DNA of 64,000 nt from Panorpa germanica (taxonomy: Eukaryota; Arthropoda; Insecta; Mecoptera; Panorpidae): positions 84,934-148,933 of the forward strand of contig CAVMBN010000203.1 of NCBI GenBank assembly GCA_963678705.1, in the 5' to 3' direction. A model generated the notes under the pieces. That model saw nothing but the letters and a program-made list of their open reading frames with translations. It made no database searches and was not told the DNA's origin. This document shows, one piece after another, positions 14,893-28,793 of this stretch; the stretch's first letter is position 1; every line of letters begins with the position of its first letter. Made by a program: the position numbers and the translations under genes.

Positions 14893-16478
14893 AAGTATTT
14901 AAGTTTGTTTTAAATTTGTGTTAATTTACCCTAAACAAAGTGTTTTTACAAAAGTATGACAGTTGGAAACCAGTGTTAAAAACGAATTTTTCATTACGCG
15001 TACACGCGGTCTTATAAACATAACCTCAAATTTGTAACTTTGATGTTTGATATAAGACATTAATAAGTGCGATAGACAAAAAAAGTGATAATAATTAGGT
15101 TAGTGTTAGTGCTAAATTATTAAGTGGTTTAAAATTCAAGAAATCTGTAGAGTTATATAAGGAAGACCTCATATAAACACTACAAATATACGGAAGACAA
15201 AAGGTTGCCGCCCACTATCAAGTAAGTCAAATAACATTAACTATAAATAATATTAAAACACAAGAATTAGTTTATATAAATGCGTGTTCTAAATAATAAT
15301 GAGAGTGTATTAATTGTTATAAGTGATTAAGTGAACAATATATGCGGTTTTCTTGGAAATAGTGATTGATCGTTCATGAACATTCAATGGTAACAAACAA
15401 ATGGTAGGTAAGTAGGCATAAGTTCAAGTATGTATATGAGATATTTATAGAAATTCAGTGTGCCTTTGTTGATGTCCGGTGGCCAAGTGACCTTTAAAGA
15501 AAGTGACCGGCAAAAACCTATAGGTACGTCTACTGCGCTATGGAGAACTATTTTCATTGTCGAACATTATTTTACAAACCGATTACCGTTCCATGAAAAG
15601 GCAACTATCTAAAGGTTGTCCTCAGCGATCTGTAATGGGGCCTGAGCTCTGTAACATGGTATTTGACGAGAACTGTGTTTCTCACTCGAAAGGTTGTGTA
15701 GACATATGTTTTGCCAACGATAATGTGATCCTTATCGGTGCAAATAGTACAGAAACCCTAGAAAGCCGTTCTCGACCTGCTATATATAAAATCTGTAGTT
15801 TCTTGAATCTACAAAGCTACGAAACAAATACAGTAACAACGAATGATAAACTTGTGACACACCTTGCGCGTGTCACAAGGACGGAATGAAGCTTAAACTC
15901 GGCAACTATGCCGACACTATACAAGGGGGCATTTATGCTAATAGTTGTGTATTGTGCTTCGGCATGGTATTACAGGATCAATCTTCCAGATCTTCCATGC
16001 AAAGAACTATGTTAATGACGATGACGCGTTGTTGCAGAACTGTATCTACAGAAGTGGTGCAAGTGATATTAGAGACAATTCCTTTAGATTTAAAAATCAC
16101 TCATGCACTTACTCAAGTACAAATTACGCTAGAACTGAAAAAAGCAAATTTTGATGATTTAAAATTAATGCGACAAATTTCGAGGATTTAAAGTTAATGC
16201 GGCTGTAGGATAAAAGTCTGGAGACGATACCAAATATATTGCCAAAGAGATCAATGCATATATGCATAAGCTCTGGCAAGACAGATGGGACTTAATACAA
16301 AAAGGAAGACCTACGTATTGGTTTACAGGGACGTTAATATTGCTTTGCAACACAAGTGGTTCCTATCTACTATGTGTGTGATCGGCTCCTGCTACTTTAG
16401 GTATAAAAAGTGATTAATAGTGAGAAATTAATTATGGAAAAAAATTAAATAAATTATATGAATACTTTTTCAAACGAA
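14893..16478 (+). repeat. Monomer 11, C type (1,586 bases)
   Basis: C-type marker CTCTGTAACATGG at about 15,648 (W to C in P-E-L-W-N), shared with monomer 21. The rest is close to N type. Confidence 0.9.
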
Positions 16479-18065
16479 AAGTATTTAAGTTTGTTTTAAA
16501 TTTGTGTTAACTTACCCTAAACAAAGTGTTTTTACAAAAGTTTGACAGTTGGAAACCAGTGTTAAAAACGAATTTTTCATTACGCGTACACGCGGTCCTA
16601 AAAACATAACCTCAAATTTGTAACTTTGATGTTTGATATAAGACATTAATAAGTGCGATAGACAAAAAAAGTGATAATAATTAGGTTAGTGTTAGTGCTA
16701 AAACATCAAGTGGTTTAAAATTCAAGAAATCTGTAGAGATATATAAGGAAGACCTCATATAAGCACTACAAATATACGGAAGACAAAAGGTTGCCGCCCA
16801 CTATCAAGTAAGTCGAATAACATTAACTATAAATAATATTAAAACACAAGAATTAGTTTATATAAATGCGTGTTTTAAATAATAATGAGAGTGTATTAAT
16901 TGTTATAAGTGATTAAGTGAACAATATATGCGGTTTTCTTGGAAATAGTGATTGATCGTTCATGAACATTTAATGGTAACAAACAAATGGTAGGTAAGTA
17001 GGCATAAGTTCAAGTATGTATATGAGATATTTATAAAAAATTCAGTGTGCCTTTGTTGATGTCCGGTGGCCAAGTGACCTTCAAAGAATTAGACCGGCAT
17101 AAACCTATAGGTACTTCTACTGCGCTATGGAGAACTATTTTCATTGTCGAACATTATTTTACAAACCGATTACCGTTCCATGAAAAGGCAACTATCTAAA
17201 GGTTGTCCTCAGCGATCTGTAATAGGGCCTGAGCTCTGGAACATGGTATTCGACGAGAACTGTGTTTCTCATTCGAAAGGTTGTGTAGACATATGTTTTG
17301 CCAACGATAATGTGATCCTTATCGGTGCAAATAGTACAGAAACCCTAAAAAGCCGTTCTCGACCTGCTATATATAAAATCTGTAGTTTCTTGAAGCTACA
17401 AAGCTACGAAACAAATACAGTAACAACGAATGATAAACTTGTAACACACCTTGCGCTTGTCACAAGGACGGAATGAAGTTTAAACAAGGCAACTATGCCG
17501 ACACTATACAAGGGGGCATTTATGCTAATAGTTGTGTATTGTGCTTCGGCATGGTATTACAGGATCAATCTTCCAGATCTTTCATGCAAAGAACTATGTT
17601 ATTGACGATGACGCGTTGTTGCAGAACTGTATCTACAGAAGTGGTGCAAGTAATATTGGGGACAATTCCTTTAGATTTAAAAATCACTCATGCACTTACT
17701 CAAGTACAAAATACGCTAGAACTAAAAAAATCAAATTTTGATGATTTAAAATTATTGCGACAAATTTCGAGAATTTAAAGTTAATGCGGCTGTAGGATAA
17801 AAGTCTGGAGACGATACCAAATATATTGCCAAAGAGATGAATGCATATATGCATAAGCTCTGGCAAGACAGATGGGACTTAATACAAAAAGGAAGACCTA
17901 CGTATTGGTTTACAAAGACGTTAATATTGCTTTGCAACACAAGTGGTTCCTATCTACTATGTGTGTGATCGGCTCCTGCTACTTTAGGTAAAAAAAGTGA
18001 TTAAAACTGAGAAATTAATTATGGAAAAAAATTAAATAAATTATATGAATACTTTTTCAAACGAA
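16479..18065 (+). repeat. Monomer 12, F type (1,587 bases)
   Basis: F-type markers are present. It pairs with the following N-type unit in a two-unit (F-N) higher-order period. Confidence 0.9.
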
Positions 18066-19651
18066 AAGTATTTAAGTTTGTTTTAAATTTGTGTTAATTT
18101 ACCCTAAACAAAATGTTTTTACAAAAGTATGACAGTTGGAAACCAGTGTTAAAAACGAATTTTTCATTACGCGTACACGCGGTCTTATAAACATAACCTC
18201 AAATTTGTAACTTTGATGTTTGATATAAGACATTAATAAGTGCGATAGACAAAAAAAGTGATAATAATTAGGTTAGTGTTAGTGCTAAATTATCAAGTGG
18301 TTTAAAATTCAAGAAATCTGTAGAGTTATATAAGGAAGACCTCATATAAACACTACAAATATACGGAAGACAAAAGGTTGCCGCCCACTATCAAGTAAGT
18401 CAAATAACATTAACTATAAATAATATTAAAACACAAGAATTAGTTTATATAAATGCGTGTTTTAAATAATAATGAGAGTGTATTAATTGTTATAAGTGAT
18501 TGAGTGAACAATATATGCGGTTTTCTTGGAAATAGTGATTGATCGTTCATAAACATTCAATGGTAACAAACAAATGGTAGGTAAGTAGGCATAAGTTCAA
18601 GTATGTATATGAGATATTTATAGAAATTCAGTGTGCCTTTGTTGATGTCCGGTGGCCAAGTGACCTTCAAAGAAAGTGACCGGCAAAAACCTATAGGTAC
18701 GTCTACTGCGCTATGGAGAACTATTTTCATTGTCGAACATTATTTTACAAACCGATTACCGTTCCATGAAAAGGCAACTATCTAAAGGTTGTCCTCAGCG
18801 ATCTGTAATGGGGCCTGAGCTCTGGAACATGGTATTCGACGAGAACTGTGTTTCTCACTCGAAAGGTTGTGTAGACATATGTTTTGCCAACGATAATGTG
18901 ATCCTTATCGGTGCAAATAGTACAGAAACCCTAGAAAGCCGTTCTCGACCTGCTATATATAAAATCTGTAGTTTCTTGAATCTACAAAGCTACGAAACAA
19001 ATACAGTAACAACGAATGATAAACTTGTGACACACCTTGCGCGTGTCACAAGGACGGAATGAAGCTTAAACTCGGCAACTATGCCGACACTATACAAGGG
19101 GGCATTTATGCTAATAGTTGTGTATTGTGCTTCGGCATGGTATTACAGGATCAATCTTCCAGATCTTCCATGCAAAGAACTATGTTATTGACAATGACGC
19201 GTTGTTGCAGAACTGTATCTACAGAAGTGGTGCAAGTGATATTGGGGACAATTCCTTTAGATTTAAAAATCACTCATGCACTTACTCAAGTACAAATTAC
19301 GCTAGAACTGAAAAAATCAAATTTTGATGATTTAAAATTAATGCGACAAATTTCGAGGATTTAAAGTTAATGCGGTTGTAGGATAAAAGTCTGGAGACGA
19401 TACCAAATATATTGCCAAAGAGATGAGTGCATATATGCATAAGCTCTGGCAAGACAGATGGGACTTAATACAAAAAGGAAGACCTACGTATTGGTTAACA
19501 AGGACGTTAATATTGCTTTGCAACACAAGTGGTTCCTATCTACTATGTGTGTGATAGGCTCCTGCTACTTTAGGTATAAAAAGTGATTAATAGTGAGAAA
19601 TTAATTATGGAAAAAAATTAAATAAATTATATGAATACTTTTTCAAACGAA
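18066..19651 (+). repeat. Monomer 13, N type (1,586 bases)
   Basis: N-type markers are present. It is nearly the same as monomers 15 and 18. Confidence 0.9.
18599..19364 (+). pseudogene. Left-type RT remnant (representative of monomers 1-30)
   Basis: This unit stands for the RT remnant of the whole left subfamily. Reading starts at codons for K-Y-V, followed by a worn motif A (F-V-D-V-R-W in place of F-D-N-V-W-W). A one-base loss in CATTATTTTACAAACC shifts the frame. The 110-codon frame at 18,730-19,062 holds GCPQRSVMGPELWN and F-A-N-D-N-V-I-L-I; it opens with TTG, not ATG. A second frame, 19,059-19,364, holds the thumb-like T-V-S-T-E-V-V-Q-V-I-L-G-T-I-P-L-D-L. The second Asp position of the catalytic (F/Y)ADD box is Asn, and the frame is broken, so no active RT can be made. 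The motifs fit the R1-like clade of non-LTR elements. The ~62-codon antisense frame in each unit is a shadow. Confidence 0.8.
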
Positions 19652-21238
19652 AAGTATTTAAGTTTGTTTTAAATTTGTGTTAACTTACCCTAAACAAAGT
19701 GTTTTTACAAAAGTTTGACAGTTGGAAACCAGTGTTAAAAACAAATTTTTCATTACGCGTACACGCGGTCCTAAAAACATAACCTCAAATTTGTAACTTT
19801 GATGTTTGATATAAGACATAAATAAGTGCGATAGACAAAAAAAGTGATAATAATTAGGTTAGTGTTAGTGCTAAAACATCAAGTGGTTTAAAATTCAAGA
19901 AATCTGTAGAGATATATAAGGAAGACCTCATATAAACACTACAAATATACGGAAGACAAAAGGTTGCCGCCCACTATCAAGTAAGTCGAATAACATTAAC
20001 TATAAATAATATTAAAACACAAGAATTAGTTTATATAAATGCGTGTTTTAAATAATAATGAAAGTGTATTAATTGTTATAAGTGATTAAGTGAACAATAT
20101 ATGCGGTTTTCTTGGAAATAGTGATTGATCGTTCATGAACATTTAATGGTAACAAACAAATGGTAGGTAAGTAGGCATAAGTTCAAGTATGTATATGAGA
20201 TATTTATAAAAAATTCAGTGTGCCTTTGTTGATGTCCGGTGGCCAAGTGACCTTCAAAGAATTAGACCGGCATAAACCTATAGGTACGTCTACTGCGCTA
20301 TAGAGAACTATTTTCATTGTCGAACATTATTTTACAAACCGATTACCGTTCCATGAAAAGGCAACTATCTAAAGGTTGTCCTCAGCGATCTGTAATAGGG
20401 CCTGAGCTCTGGAACATGGTATTCGACGAGAACTGTGTTTCTCACTCGAAAGGTTGTGTAGACATATGTTTTGCCAACGATAATGTGATCCTTATCGGTG
20501 CAAATAGTACAGAAACCCTAAAAAGCCGTTCTCGACCTGCTATATATAAAATCTGTAGTTTCTTGAAGCTACAAAGCTACGAAACAAATACAGTAACAAC
20601 GAATGATAAACTTGTAACACACCTTGCGCTTGTCACAAGGACGGAATAAAGTTTAAACAAGGCAACTATGCCGACACTATACAAGGGGGCATTTATGCTA
20701 ATAGTTGTGTATTGTGCTTCGGCATGGTATTACAGGATCAATCTTCCAGATCTTTCATGCAAAGAACTATGTTATTGACGATGACGCGTTGTTGCAGAAC
20801 TGTATCGACAGAAGTGGTGCAAGTAATATTGGGGACAATTCCTTTAGATTTAAAAATCACTCATGCACTTACTCAAGTACAAAATACGCTAGAACTAAAA
20901 AAATCAAATTTTGATAATTTAAAATTATTGCGACAAATTTCGAGGATTTAAAGTTAATGCGGCTGTAGGATAAAAGTCTGGAGACGATACCAAATATATT
21001 GCCAAAGAGATGAATGCATATATGCATAAGCTCTGGCAAGACAGATGGGACTTAATACAAAAAGGAAGACCTACGTATTGGTTAACAAAGACGTTAATAT
21101 TGCTTTGCAACACAAGTGGTTCCTATCTACTATGTGTGTGATCGGCTCCTGCTACTTTAGGTAAAAAAAGTGATTAAAAGTGAGAAATTAATTATGGAAA
21201 AAAATTAAATAAATTATATGAATACTTTTTCAAACGAA
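19652..21238 (+). repeat. Monomer 14, F type (1,587 bases)
   Basis: F-type markers are present. GGAATAAAG replaces GGAATGAAG at about 20,645, removing the ATG that opens the second RT frame in most units. Confidence 0.9.
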
Positions 21239-22824
21239 AAGTATTTAAGTTTGTTTTAAATTTGTGTTAATTTACCCTAAACAAAATGTTTTTTCAAAAG
21301 TATGACAGTTGGAAACCAGTGTTAAAAACGAATTTTTCATTACGCGTACACGCGGTCTTATAAACATAACCTCAAATTTGTAACTTTGATGTTTGATATA
21401 AGACATTAATAAGTGCGATAGACAAAAAAAGTGATAATAATTAGGTTAGTGTTAGTGCTAAATTATCAAGTGGTTTAAAATTCAAGAAATCTGTAGAGTT
21501 ATATAAGGAAGACCTCATATAAACACTACAAATATACGGAAGACAAAAGGTTGCCGCCCACTATCAAGTAAGTCAAATAACATTAACTATAAATAATATT
21601 AAAACACAAGAATTAGTTTATATAAATGCGTGTTTTAAATAATAATGAGAGTGTATTAATTGTTATAAGTGATTGAGTGAACAATATATGCGGTTTTCTT
21701 GGAAATAGTGATTGATCGTTCATAAACATTCAATGGTAACAAACAAATGGTAGGTAGGTAGGCATAAGTTCAAGTATGTATATGAGATATTTATAAAAAT
21801 TCAGTGTGCCTTTGTTGATGTCTGGTGGCCAAGTGACCTTCAAAGAAAGTGACCGGCAAAAACCTATAGGTACGTCTAATGCGCTATGGAGAACTATTTT
21901 CATTGTCGAACATTATTTTACAAACCGATTACCGTTCCATGAAAAGGCAACTATCTAAAGGTTGTCCTCAGCGATCTGTAATGGGGCCTGAGCTCTGGAA
22001 CATAATATTCGACGAGAACTGTGTTTCTCACTCGAAAGGTTGTGTAGACATATGTTTTGCCAACGATAATGTGATCCTTATCGGTGCAAATAGTACAGAA
22101 ACCCTAGAAAGCCGTTCTCGACCTGCTATATATAAAATCTGTAGTTTCTTGAATCTACAAAGCTACGAAACAAATACAGTAACAACGAATGATAAACTTG
22201 TGACACACCTTGCGCGTGTCACAAGGACGGAATGAAGCTTAAACTCGGCAACTATGCCGACACTATAAAAGGAAGCAATTATGCTAATAGTTGTGTATTG
22301 TGCTTCGGCATGGTATTACAGGATCAATCTTCCAGATCTTCCATGCAAAGAACTATGTTATTGACAATGACGCGTTGTTGCAGAACTGTATCTACAGAAG
22401 TGGTGCAAGTGATATTGGGGACAATTCCTTTAGATTTAAAAATCACTCATGCACTTACTCAAGTACAAATTACGCTAGAACTGAAAAAATCAAATTTTGA
22501 TGATTTAAAATTAATGCGACAAATTTCGAGGATTTAAAGTTAATGCGGTTGTAGGATAAAAGTCTGGAGACGATACCAAATATATTGCCAAAGAGATGAA
22601 TGCATATATGCATAAGCTCTGGCAAGACAGATGGGACTTAATACAAAAAGGAAGACCTACGTATTGGTTAACAAGGACGTTAATATTGCTTTGCAACACA
22701 AGTGGTTCCTATCTACTATGTGTGTGATAGGCTCCTGCTACTTTAGGTGAAAACAGTGATTAAAAGTGAGAAATTAATTATGGAAAAAAATTAAATAAAT
22801 TATATGAATACTTTTTCAAACGAA
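21239..22824 (+). repeat. Monomer 15, N type (1,586 bases)
   Basis: N-type markers are present. CTAATGCGC at about 21,877 creates an ATG that lengthens the apparent RT reading frame to 118 codons. Confidence 0.9.
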
Positions 22825-24120
22825 AAGTATTTAAGTTTGTTTTAAATTTGTGTTAACTTACCCTAAACAAAGTGTTTTTACAAAAGTTTGACAGTTGGAA
22901 ACCAGTGTTAAAAACGAATTTTTCATTACGCGTACACGCGGTCTTAAAAACATAACCTCAAATTTGTAACTTTGATGTTTGATATAAGACATTAATAAGT
23001 GCGATAAACAAAAAAAGTGATAATAATTAGGTTAGTGTTAGTGCTAAAACATCAAGTGGTTTAAAATTCAAGAAATCTGTAGAGATATATAAGGAAGACC
23101 TCATATAAACACTACAAATATACGGAAGACAAAAAGTTGCCGCCCACTATCAAGTAAGTCGAATAACAATAACTATAAATAATATTAAAACACACGAATT
23201 AGTTTAAATAAATGCGTGTTTTAAATAATAATGAGAGTGTATTAATTGTTATAAATGATTAAGTGAACAATATATGCGGTTTTCTTGGAAATAGTGATTG
23301 ATCGTTCATGAACATTCAATGGTAACAAACAAATGGTAAGTAAGTAGGCATAAGTACAAGTATGTATATGAGATATTTATAGAAATTCAGTGTGCCTTTG
23401 TTGATGTCCGGTGGCCAAGTGACCTTCAAAGAATTAGACCGGCAAAAACCTATAGGTACGTCTACTGCGCTATGGAGAACTATTTTCATTGTCATACAAT
23501 ATTTTACAAACCGATTACCGTTCCATGAAAAGGCAACTATCTAAAGGTTGTCCTCAGCGATCAATAATGGGGCCTGAGCTCTGGAACATGGTATTCGACG
23601 AGAACTGTGTTTCTCACTCGAAAGGTTGTGTAGACATATGTTTTGCCAACGATAATGTGATCCTTATCAGTGCAAATAGTACAGAAACCCTAGAAAGCCG
23701 TTCTCGACCTGCTATATAAAAAACCTGTAGTTTTTTGAATCTACAAAGCTACGAAACAAATACAGTAACAACGAATGATAAACTTGTGACACACCTTGCG
23801 CGTGTCACAAGGACGGAATGAAGCTTAAACTCGGCAACTATGCCGACACTATACAAGGGGGCATTTATGCTAATAGTTGTGTATTGTGCTTCGGCATGGT
23901 ATTACAGGATCAATCTTCCAGATCTTCCATGCAAAGAACTATGTTAATGACGATGACGCGTTGTTGCAGAACTGTATCTACAGAAGTGGTGCAAGTGATA
24001 TTGGGGACAATTCCTTTAGATTTAAAAATCACTCATGCACTTACTCAAGTACAAATTACGCTAGAACTGAAAAAAACAAATTTTGATGATTTAAAATTAA
24101 TGCGACAAATTTCGAGGATT
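22825..24120 (+). repeat. Monomer 16, T type, 3'-truncated
   Basis: Shares ATTGTCATACAATATTTTAC with monomer 7. It ends at GAGGATTTA, where it joins the next unit at its AAAACAAATTTTTC segment. Confidence 0.9.
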
Positions 24121-25623
24121 TAAAAACAAATTTTTCATTACGCGTACACGCGGTCCTAAAAACATAACCTCAAATTTGTAACTTTGATGTTTGATATAAG
24201 ACATAAATAAGTGCGATAGACAAAAAAAGTGATAATAATTAGGTTAGTGTTAGTGCTAAAACATCAAGTGGTTTAAAATTCAAGAAATCTGTAGAGATAT
24301 ATAAGGAAGACCTCATATAAACACTACAAATATACGGAAGACAAAAGGTTGCCGCCCACTATCAAGTAAGTCGAATAACATTAACTATAAATAATATTAA
24401 AACACAAGAATTAGTTTATATAAATGCGTGTTTTAAATAATAATGAAAGTGTATTAATTGTTATAAGTGATTAAGTGAACAATATATGCGGTTTTCTTGG
24501 AAATAGTGATTGATCGTTCATGAACATTTAATGGTAACAAACAAATGGTAGGTAAGTAGGCATAAGTTCAAGTATGTATATGAGATATTTATAAAAAATT
24601 CAGTGTGCCTTTGTTGATGTCCGGTGGCCAAGTGACCTTCAAAGAATTAGACCGGCATAAACCTATAGGTACGTCTACTGCGCTATGGAGAACTATTTTC
24701 ATTGTCGAACATTATTTTACAAACCGATTACCGTTCCTTGAAAAGACAACTATCTAAAGGTTGTCCTCAGCGATCTGTAATAGGGCCTGAGCTCTGGAAC
24801 ATGGTATTCGACGAGAACTGTGTTTCTCACTCGAAAGGTTGTGTAGACATATGTTTTGCCAACGATAATGTGATCCTTATCGGTGCAAATAGTACAGAAA
24901 CCCTAAAAAGCCGTTCTCGACCTGCTATATATAAAATCTGTAGTTTCTTGAAGCTACAAAGCTACGAAACAAATACAGTAACAACGAATAATAAACTTGT
25001 AACACACCTTGCGCTTGTCACAAGGACGGAATGAAGTTTAAACAAGGCAACTATGCCGACACTATACAAGGGGGCATTTATGCTAATAGTTGTGTATTGT
25101 GCTTCGGCATGGTATTACAGGATCAATCTTCCAGATCTTTCATGCAAAGAACTATGTTATTGACGATGACGCGTTGTTGCAGAACTGTATCTACAGAAGT
25201 GGTGCAAGTAATATTGGGGACAATTCCTTTAGATTTAAAAATCACTCATGCACTTACTCAAGTACAAAATACGCTAGAACTAAAAAAATCAAATTTTGAT
25301 GATTTAAAATTATTGCGACAAATTTCGAGGATTTAAAGTTAATGCGGCTGTAGGATAAAAGTCTGGAGACGATACCAAATATATTGCCAAAGAGATGAAT
25401 GCATATATGCATAAGCTCTGGCAAGACAGATGGGACTTAATACAAAAAGGAAGACCTACGTATTGGTTAACAAAGACGTTAATATTGCTTTGCAACACAA
25501 GTGGTTCCTATCTACTATGTGTGTGATCGGCTCCTGCTACTTTAGGTAAAAAAAGTGATTAAAAGTGAGAAATTAATTATGGAAAAAAATTAAATAAATT
25601 ATATGAATACTTTTTCAAACGAA
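24121..25623 (+). repeat. Monomer 17, F type, 5'-truncated
   Basis: F-type unit that lacks its first ~85 bases. Together with the missing 3' end of monomer 16, about 373 bases were removed in one step at a short TTTAAA/TTAAAA microhomology. Confidence 0.9.
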
Positions 25624-27208
25624 AAGTATTTAAGTTTGTTTTAAATTTGTGTTAATTTACCCTAAACATAATGTTTTTACAAAAGTATGACAGTTGGAAA
25701 CCAGTGTTAAAAACGAATTTTTCATTACGCGTACACGCGGTCTTATAAACATAACCTCAAATTTGTAACTTTGATGTTTGATATAAGACATTAATAAGTG
25801 CGATAGACAAAAAAAGTGATAATAATTAGGTTAGTGTTAGTGCTAAATTATCAAGTGGTTTAAAATTCAAGAAATCTGTAGAGTTATATAAGGAAGACCT
25901 CATATAAACACTACAAATATACGGAAGACAAAAGGTTGCCGCCCACTATCAAGTAAGTCAAATAACATTAACTATAAATAATATTAAAACACAAGAATTA
26001 GTTTATATAAATGCGTGTTTTAAATAATAATGAGAGTGTATTAATTGTTATAAGTGATTGAGTGAACAATATATGCGGTTTTCTTGGAAATAGTGATTGA
26101 TCGTTCATAAACATTCAATGGTAACAAACAAATGGTAGGTAGGTAGGCATAAGTTCAAGTATGTATATGAGATATTTATAAAAATTCAGTGTGCCTTTGT
26201 TGATGTCTGGTGGCCAAGTGACCTTCAAAGAAAGTGACCGGCAAAAACCTATAGGTACGTCTACTGCGCTATGGAGAACTATTTTCATTGTCGAACATTA
26301 TTTTACAAACCGATTACCGTTCCATGAAAAGGCAACTATCTAAAGGTTGTCCTCAGCGATCTGTAATGGGGCCTGAGCTCTGGAACATGGTATTCGACGA
26401 GAACTGTGTTTCTCACTCGAAAGGTTGTGTAGACATATGTTTTGCCAACGATAATGTGATCCTTATCGGTGCAAATAGTACAGAAACCCTAGAAAGCCGT
26501 TCTCGACCTGCTATATATAAAATCTGTAGTTTTTTGAATCTACAAAGCTACGAAACAAATACAGTAACAACGAATGATAAACTTGTGACACACCTTGCGC
26601 GTGTCACAAGGACGGAATGAAGCTTAAACTCGGCAACTATGCCGACACTATACAAGGGGGCAATTATGCTAATAGTTGTGTATTGTGCTTCGGCATGGTA
26701 TTACAGGATCAATCTTCCAGATCTTCCATGCAAAGAACTATGTTATTGACAATGACGCGTTGTTGCAGAACTGTATCTACAGAAGTGGTGCAAGTGATAT
26801 TGGGGACAATTCCTTTAGATTTAAAAATCACTCATGCACTTACTCAAGTACAAATTACGCTAGAACTGAAAAAATCAAATTTTGATGATTTAAAATTAAT
26901 GCGACAAATTTCGAGGATTTAAAGTTAATGCGGTTGTAGGATAAAAGTCTGGAGACGATACCAAATATATTGCCAAAGAGATGAATGCATATATGCATAA
27001 GCTATGGCAAGACAGATGGGACTTAATACAAAAAGGAAGACCTACGTATTGGTTAACAAGGACGTTAATATTGCTTTGCAACACAAGTGGTTCCTATCTA
27101 CTATGTGTGTGATAGGCTCCTGCTACTTTAGGTGAAAAAAGTGATTAAAAGTGAGAAATTAATTATAAAAAAAAATTAAATAAATTATATGAATACTTTT
27201 TCAAACGA
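25624..27208 (+). repeat. Monomer 18, N type (1,585 bases)
   Basis: N-type markers are present; follows an F-type unit as in the other F-N pairs. Confidence 0.9.
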
Positions 27209-28793
27209 AAAGTATTTAAGTTTGTTTTAAATTTGTGTTAACTTACCCTAAACAAAGTGTTTTTACAAAAGTTTGACAGTTGGAAACCAGTGTTAAAAAC
27301 GAATTTTTCATTACGCGTACACGCGGTCTTAAAAACATAACCTCAAATTTGTAACTTTGATGTTTGATATAAGACATTAATAAGTGCGATAAACAAAAAA
27401 GTGATAATAATTAGGTTAGTGTTAGTGCTAAAACATCAAGTGGTTTAAAATTCAAGAAATCTGTAGAGATATATAAGGAAGACCTCATATAAACACTACA
27501 AATATACGGAAGACAAAAAGTTGCCGCCCACTATCAAGTAAGTCGAATAACAATAACTATAAATAATATTAAAACACAAGAATTAGTTTAAATAAATGCG
27601 TGTTTTAAATAATAATGAGAGTGTATTAATTGTTATAAGTGATTAAGTGAACAATATATGCGGTTTTCTTGGAAATAGTGATTGATCGTTCATGAACATT
27701 CGATGGTAACAAACAAAAGTTAAGTAAGTAGACATAAGTACAAGTATGTATATGAGATATTTATAGAAATTCAGTGTGCCTTTGTTGATGTCCGGTGGCC
27801 AAGTGACCTTCAAAGAATTAGACCGCCAAAAACCTATAGGTACGTCTACTGCGCTATGGAGAACTATTTTTATTGTCGAACATTATTTTACAAACCGATT
27901 ACCGTTCCATGAAAAGGCAACTATCTAAAGGTTGTCCTCAGCGATCTGTAATGGGGCCTGAGCTCTGGAACATGGTATTCGACGAGAACAGTGTTTCTCA
28001 CTCGAAAGGTTGTGTAGACATATGTTTTGCCAACGATAATGTGATCCTTATCGGTGCAAATAGTACAGAAACCCTAGAAAGCCGTTCTCGACCTGCTATA
28101 TATAAAATCTGTAGTTTCTTAAAGCTACAAAGCTACGAAACAAATACAGTAACAACGAATAATAAACTTGTAACACACCTTGCGCGTGTCACAAGGACGG
28201 AATGAAGTTTAAACAAGGCAACTATGCCGACACTATACAAGGGGGCATTTATGCTAATAGTTGTGTATTGTGCTTCGGCATGGTATTACAGGATCAATCT
28301 TCCAGATCTTTCATGCAAAAAACTATGTTATTGACGATGACGCGTTGTTGCAGAACTGTATCTACAGAAGTGGTGCAAGTGATATTGGGGACAATTCCTT
28401 TAGATTTAAAATCACTCATGCACTTACTCAAGTACAAAATACGCTAGAACTAAAAAAATCAAATTTTGATAATTTAAAATTATTGCGACAAATTTCGAGG
28501 ATTTAAAGTTAATGCGGCTGTAGGATAAAAGTCTGGAGACGATACCAAATATATTGCCAAAGAGATGAATGCATATATGCATAAGCTCTGGCAAGACAGA
28601 TGGGACTTAATACAAAAAGGAAGACCTACGTATTGGTTTACAAGGACGTTAATATTGCTTTGCAACACAAGTGGTTCCTATCTACTATGTGTGTGATCGG
28701 CTCCTGCTACTTTAGGTGAAAAAAGTGAATAAAAGTGAGAAATTAATTATGGAAAAAAATTAAATAAATTATATGAATACTTTTTCAAACGAA
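27209..28793 (+). repeat. Monomer 19, S/F chimera (1,585 bases)
   Basis: The left part carries the S-type marker at about 27,985, while the right part carries the F-type AAACAAGGCAAC at about 28,210. A one-base loss near 28,409 (TTTAAAATCAC) merges two frames. Confidence 0.88.
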
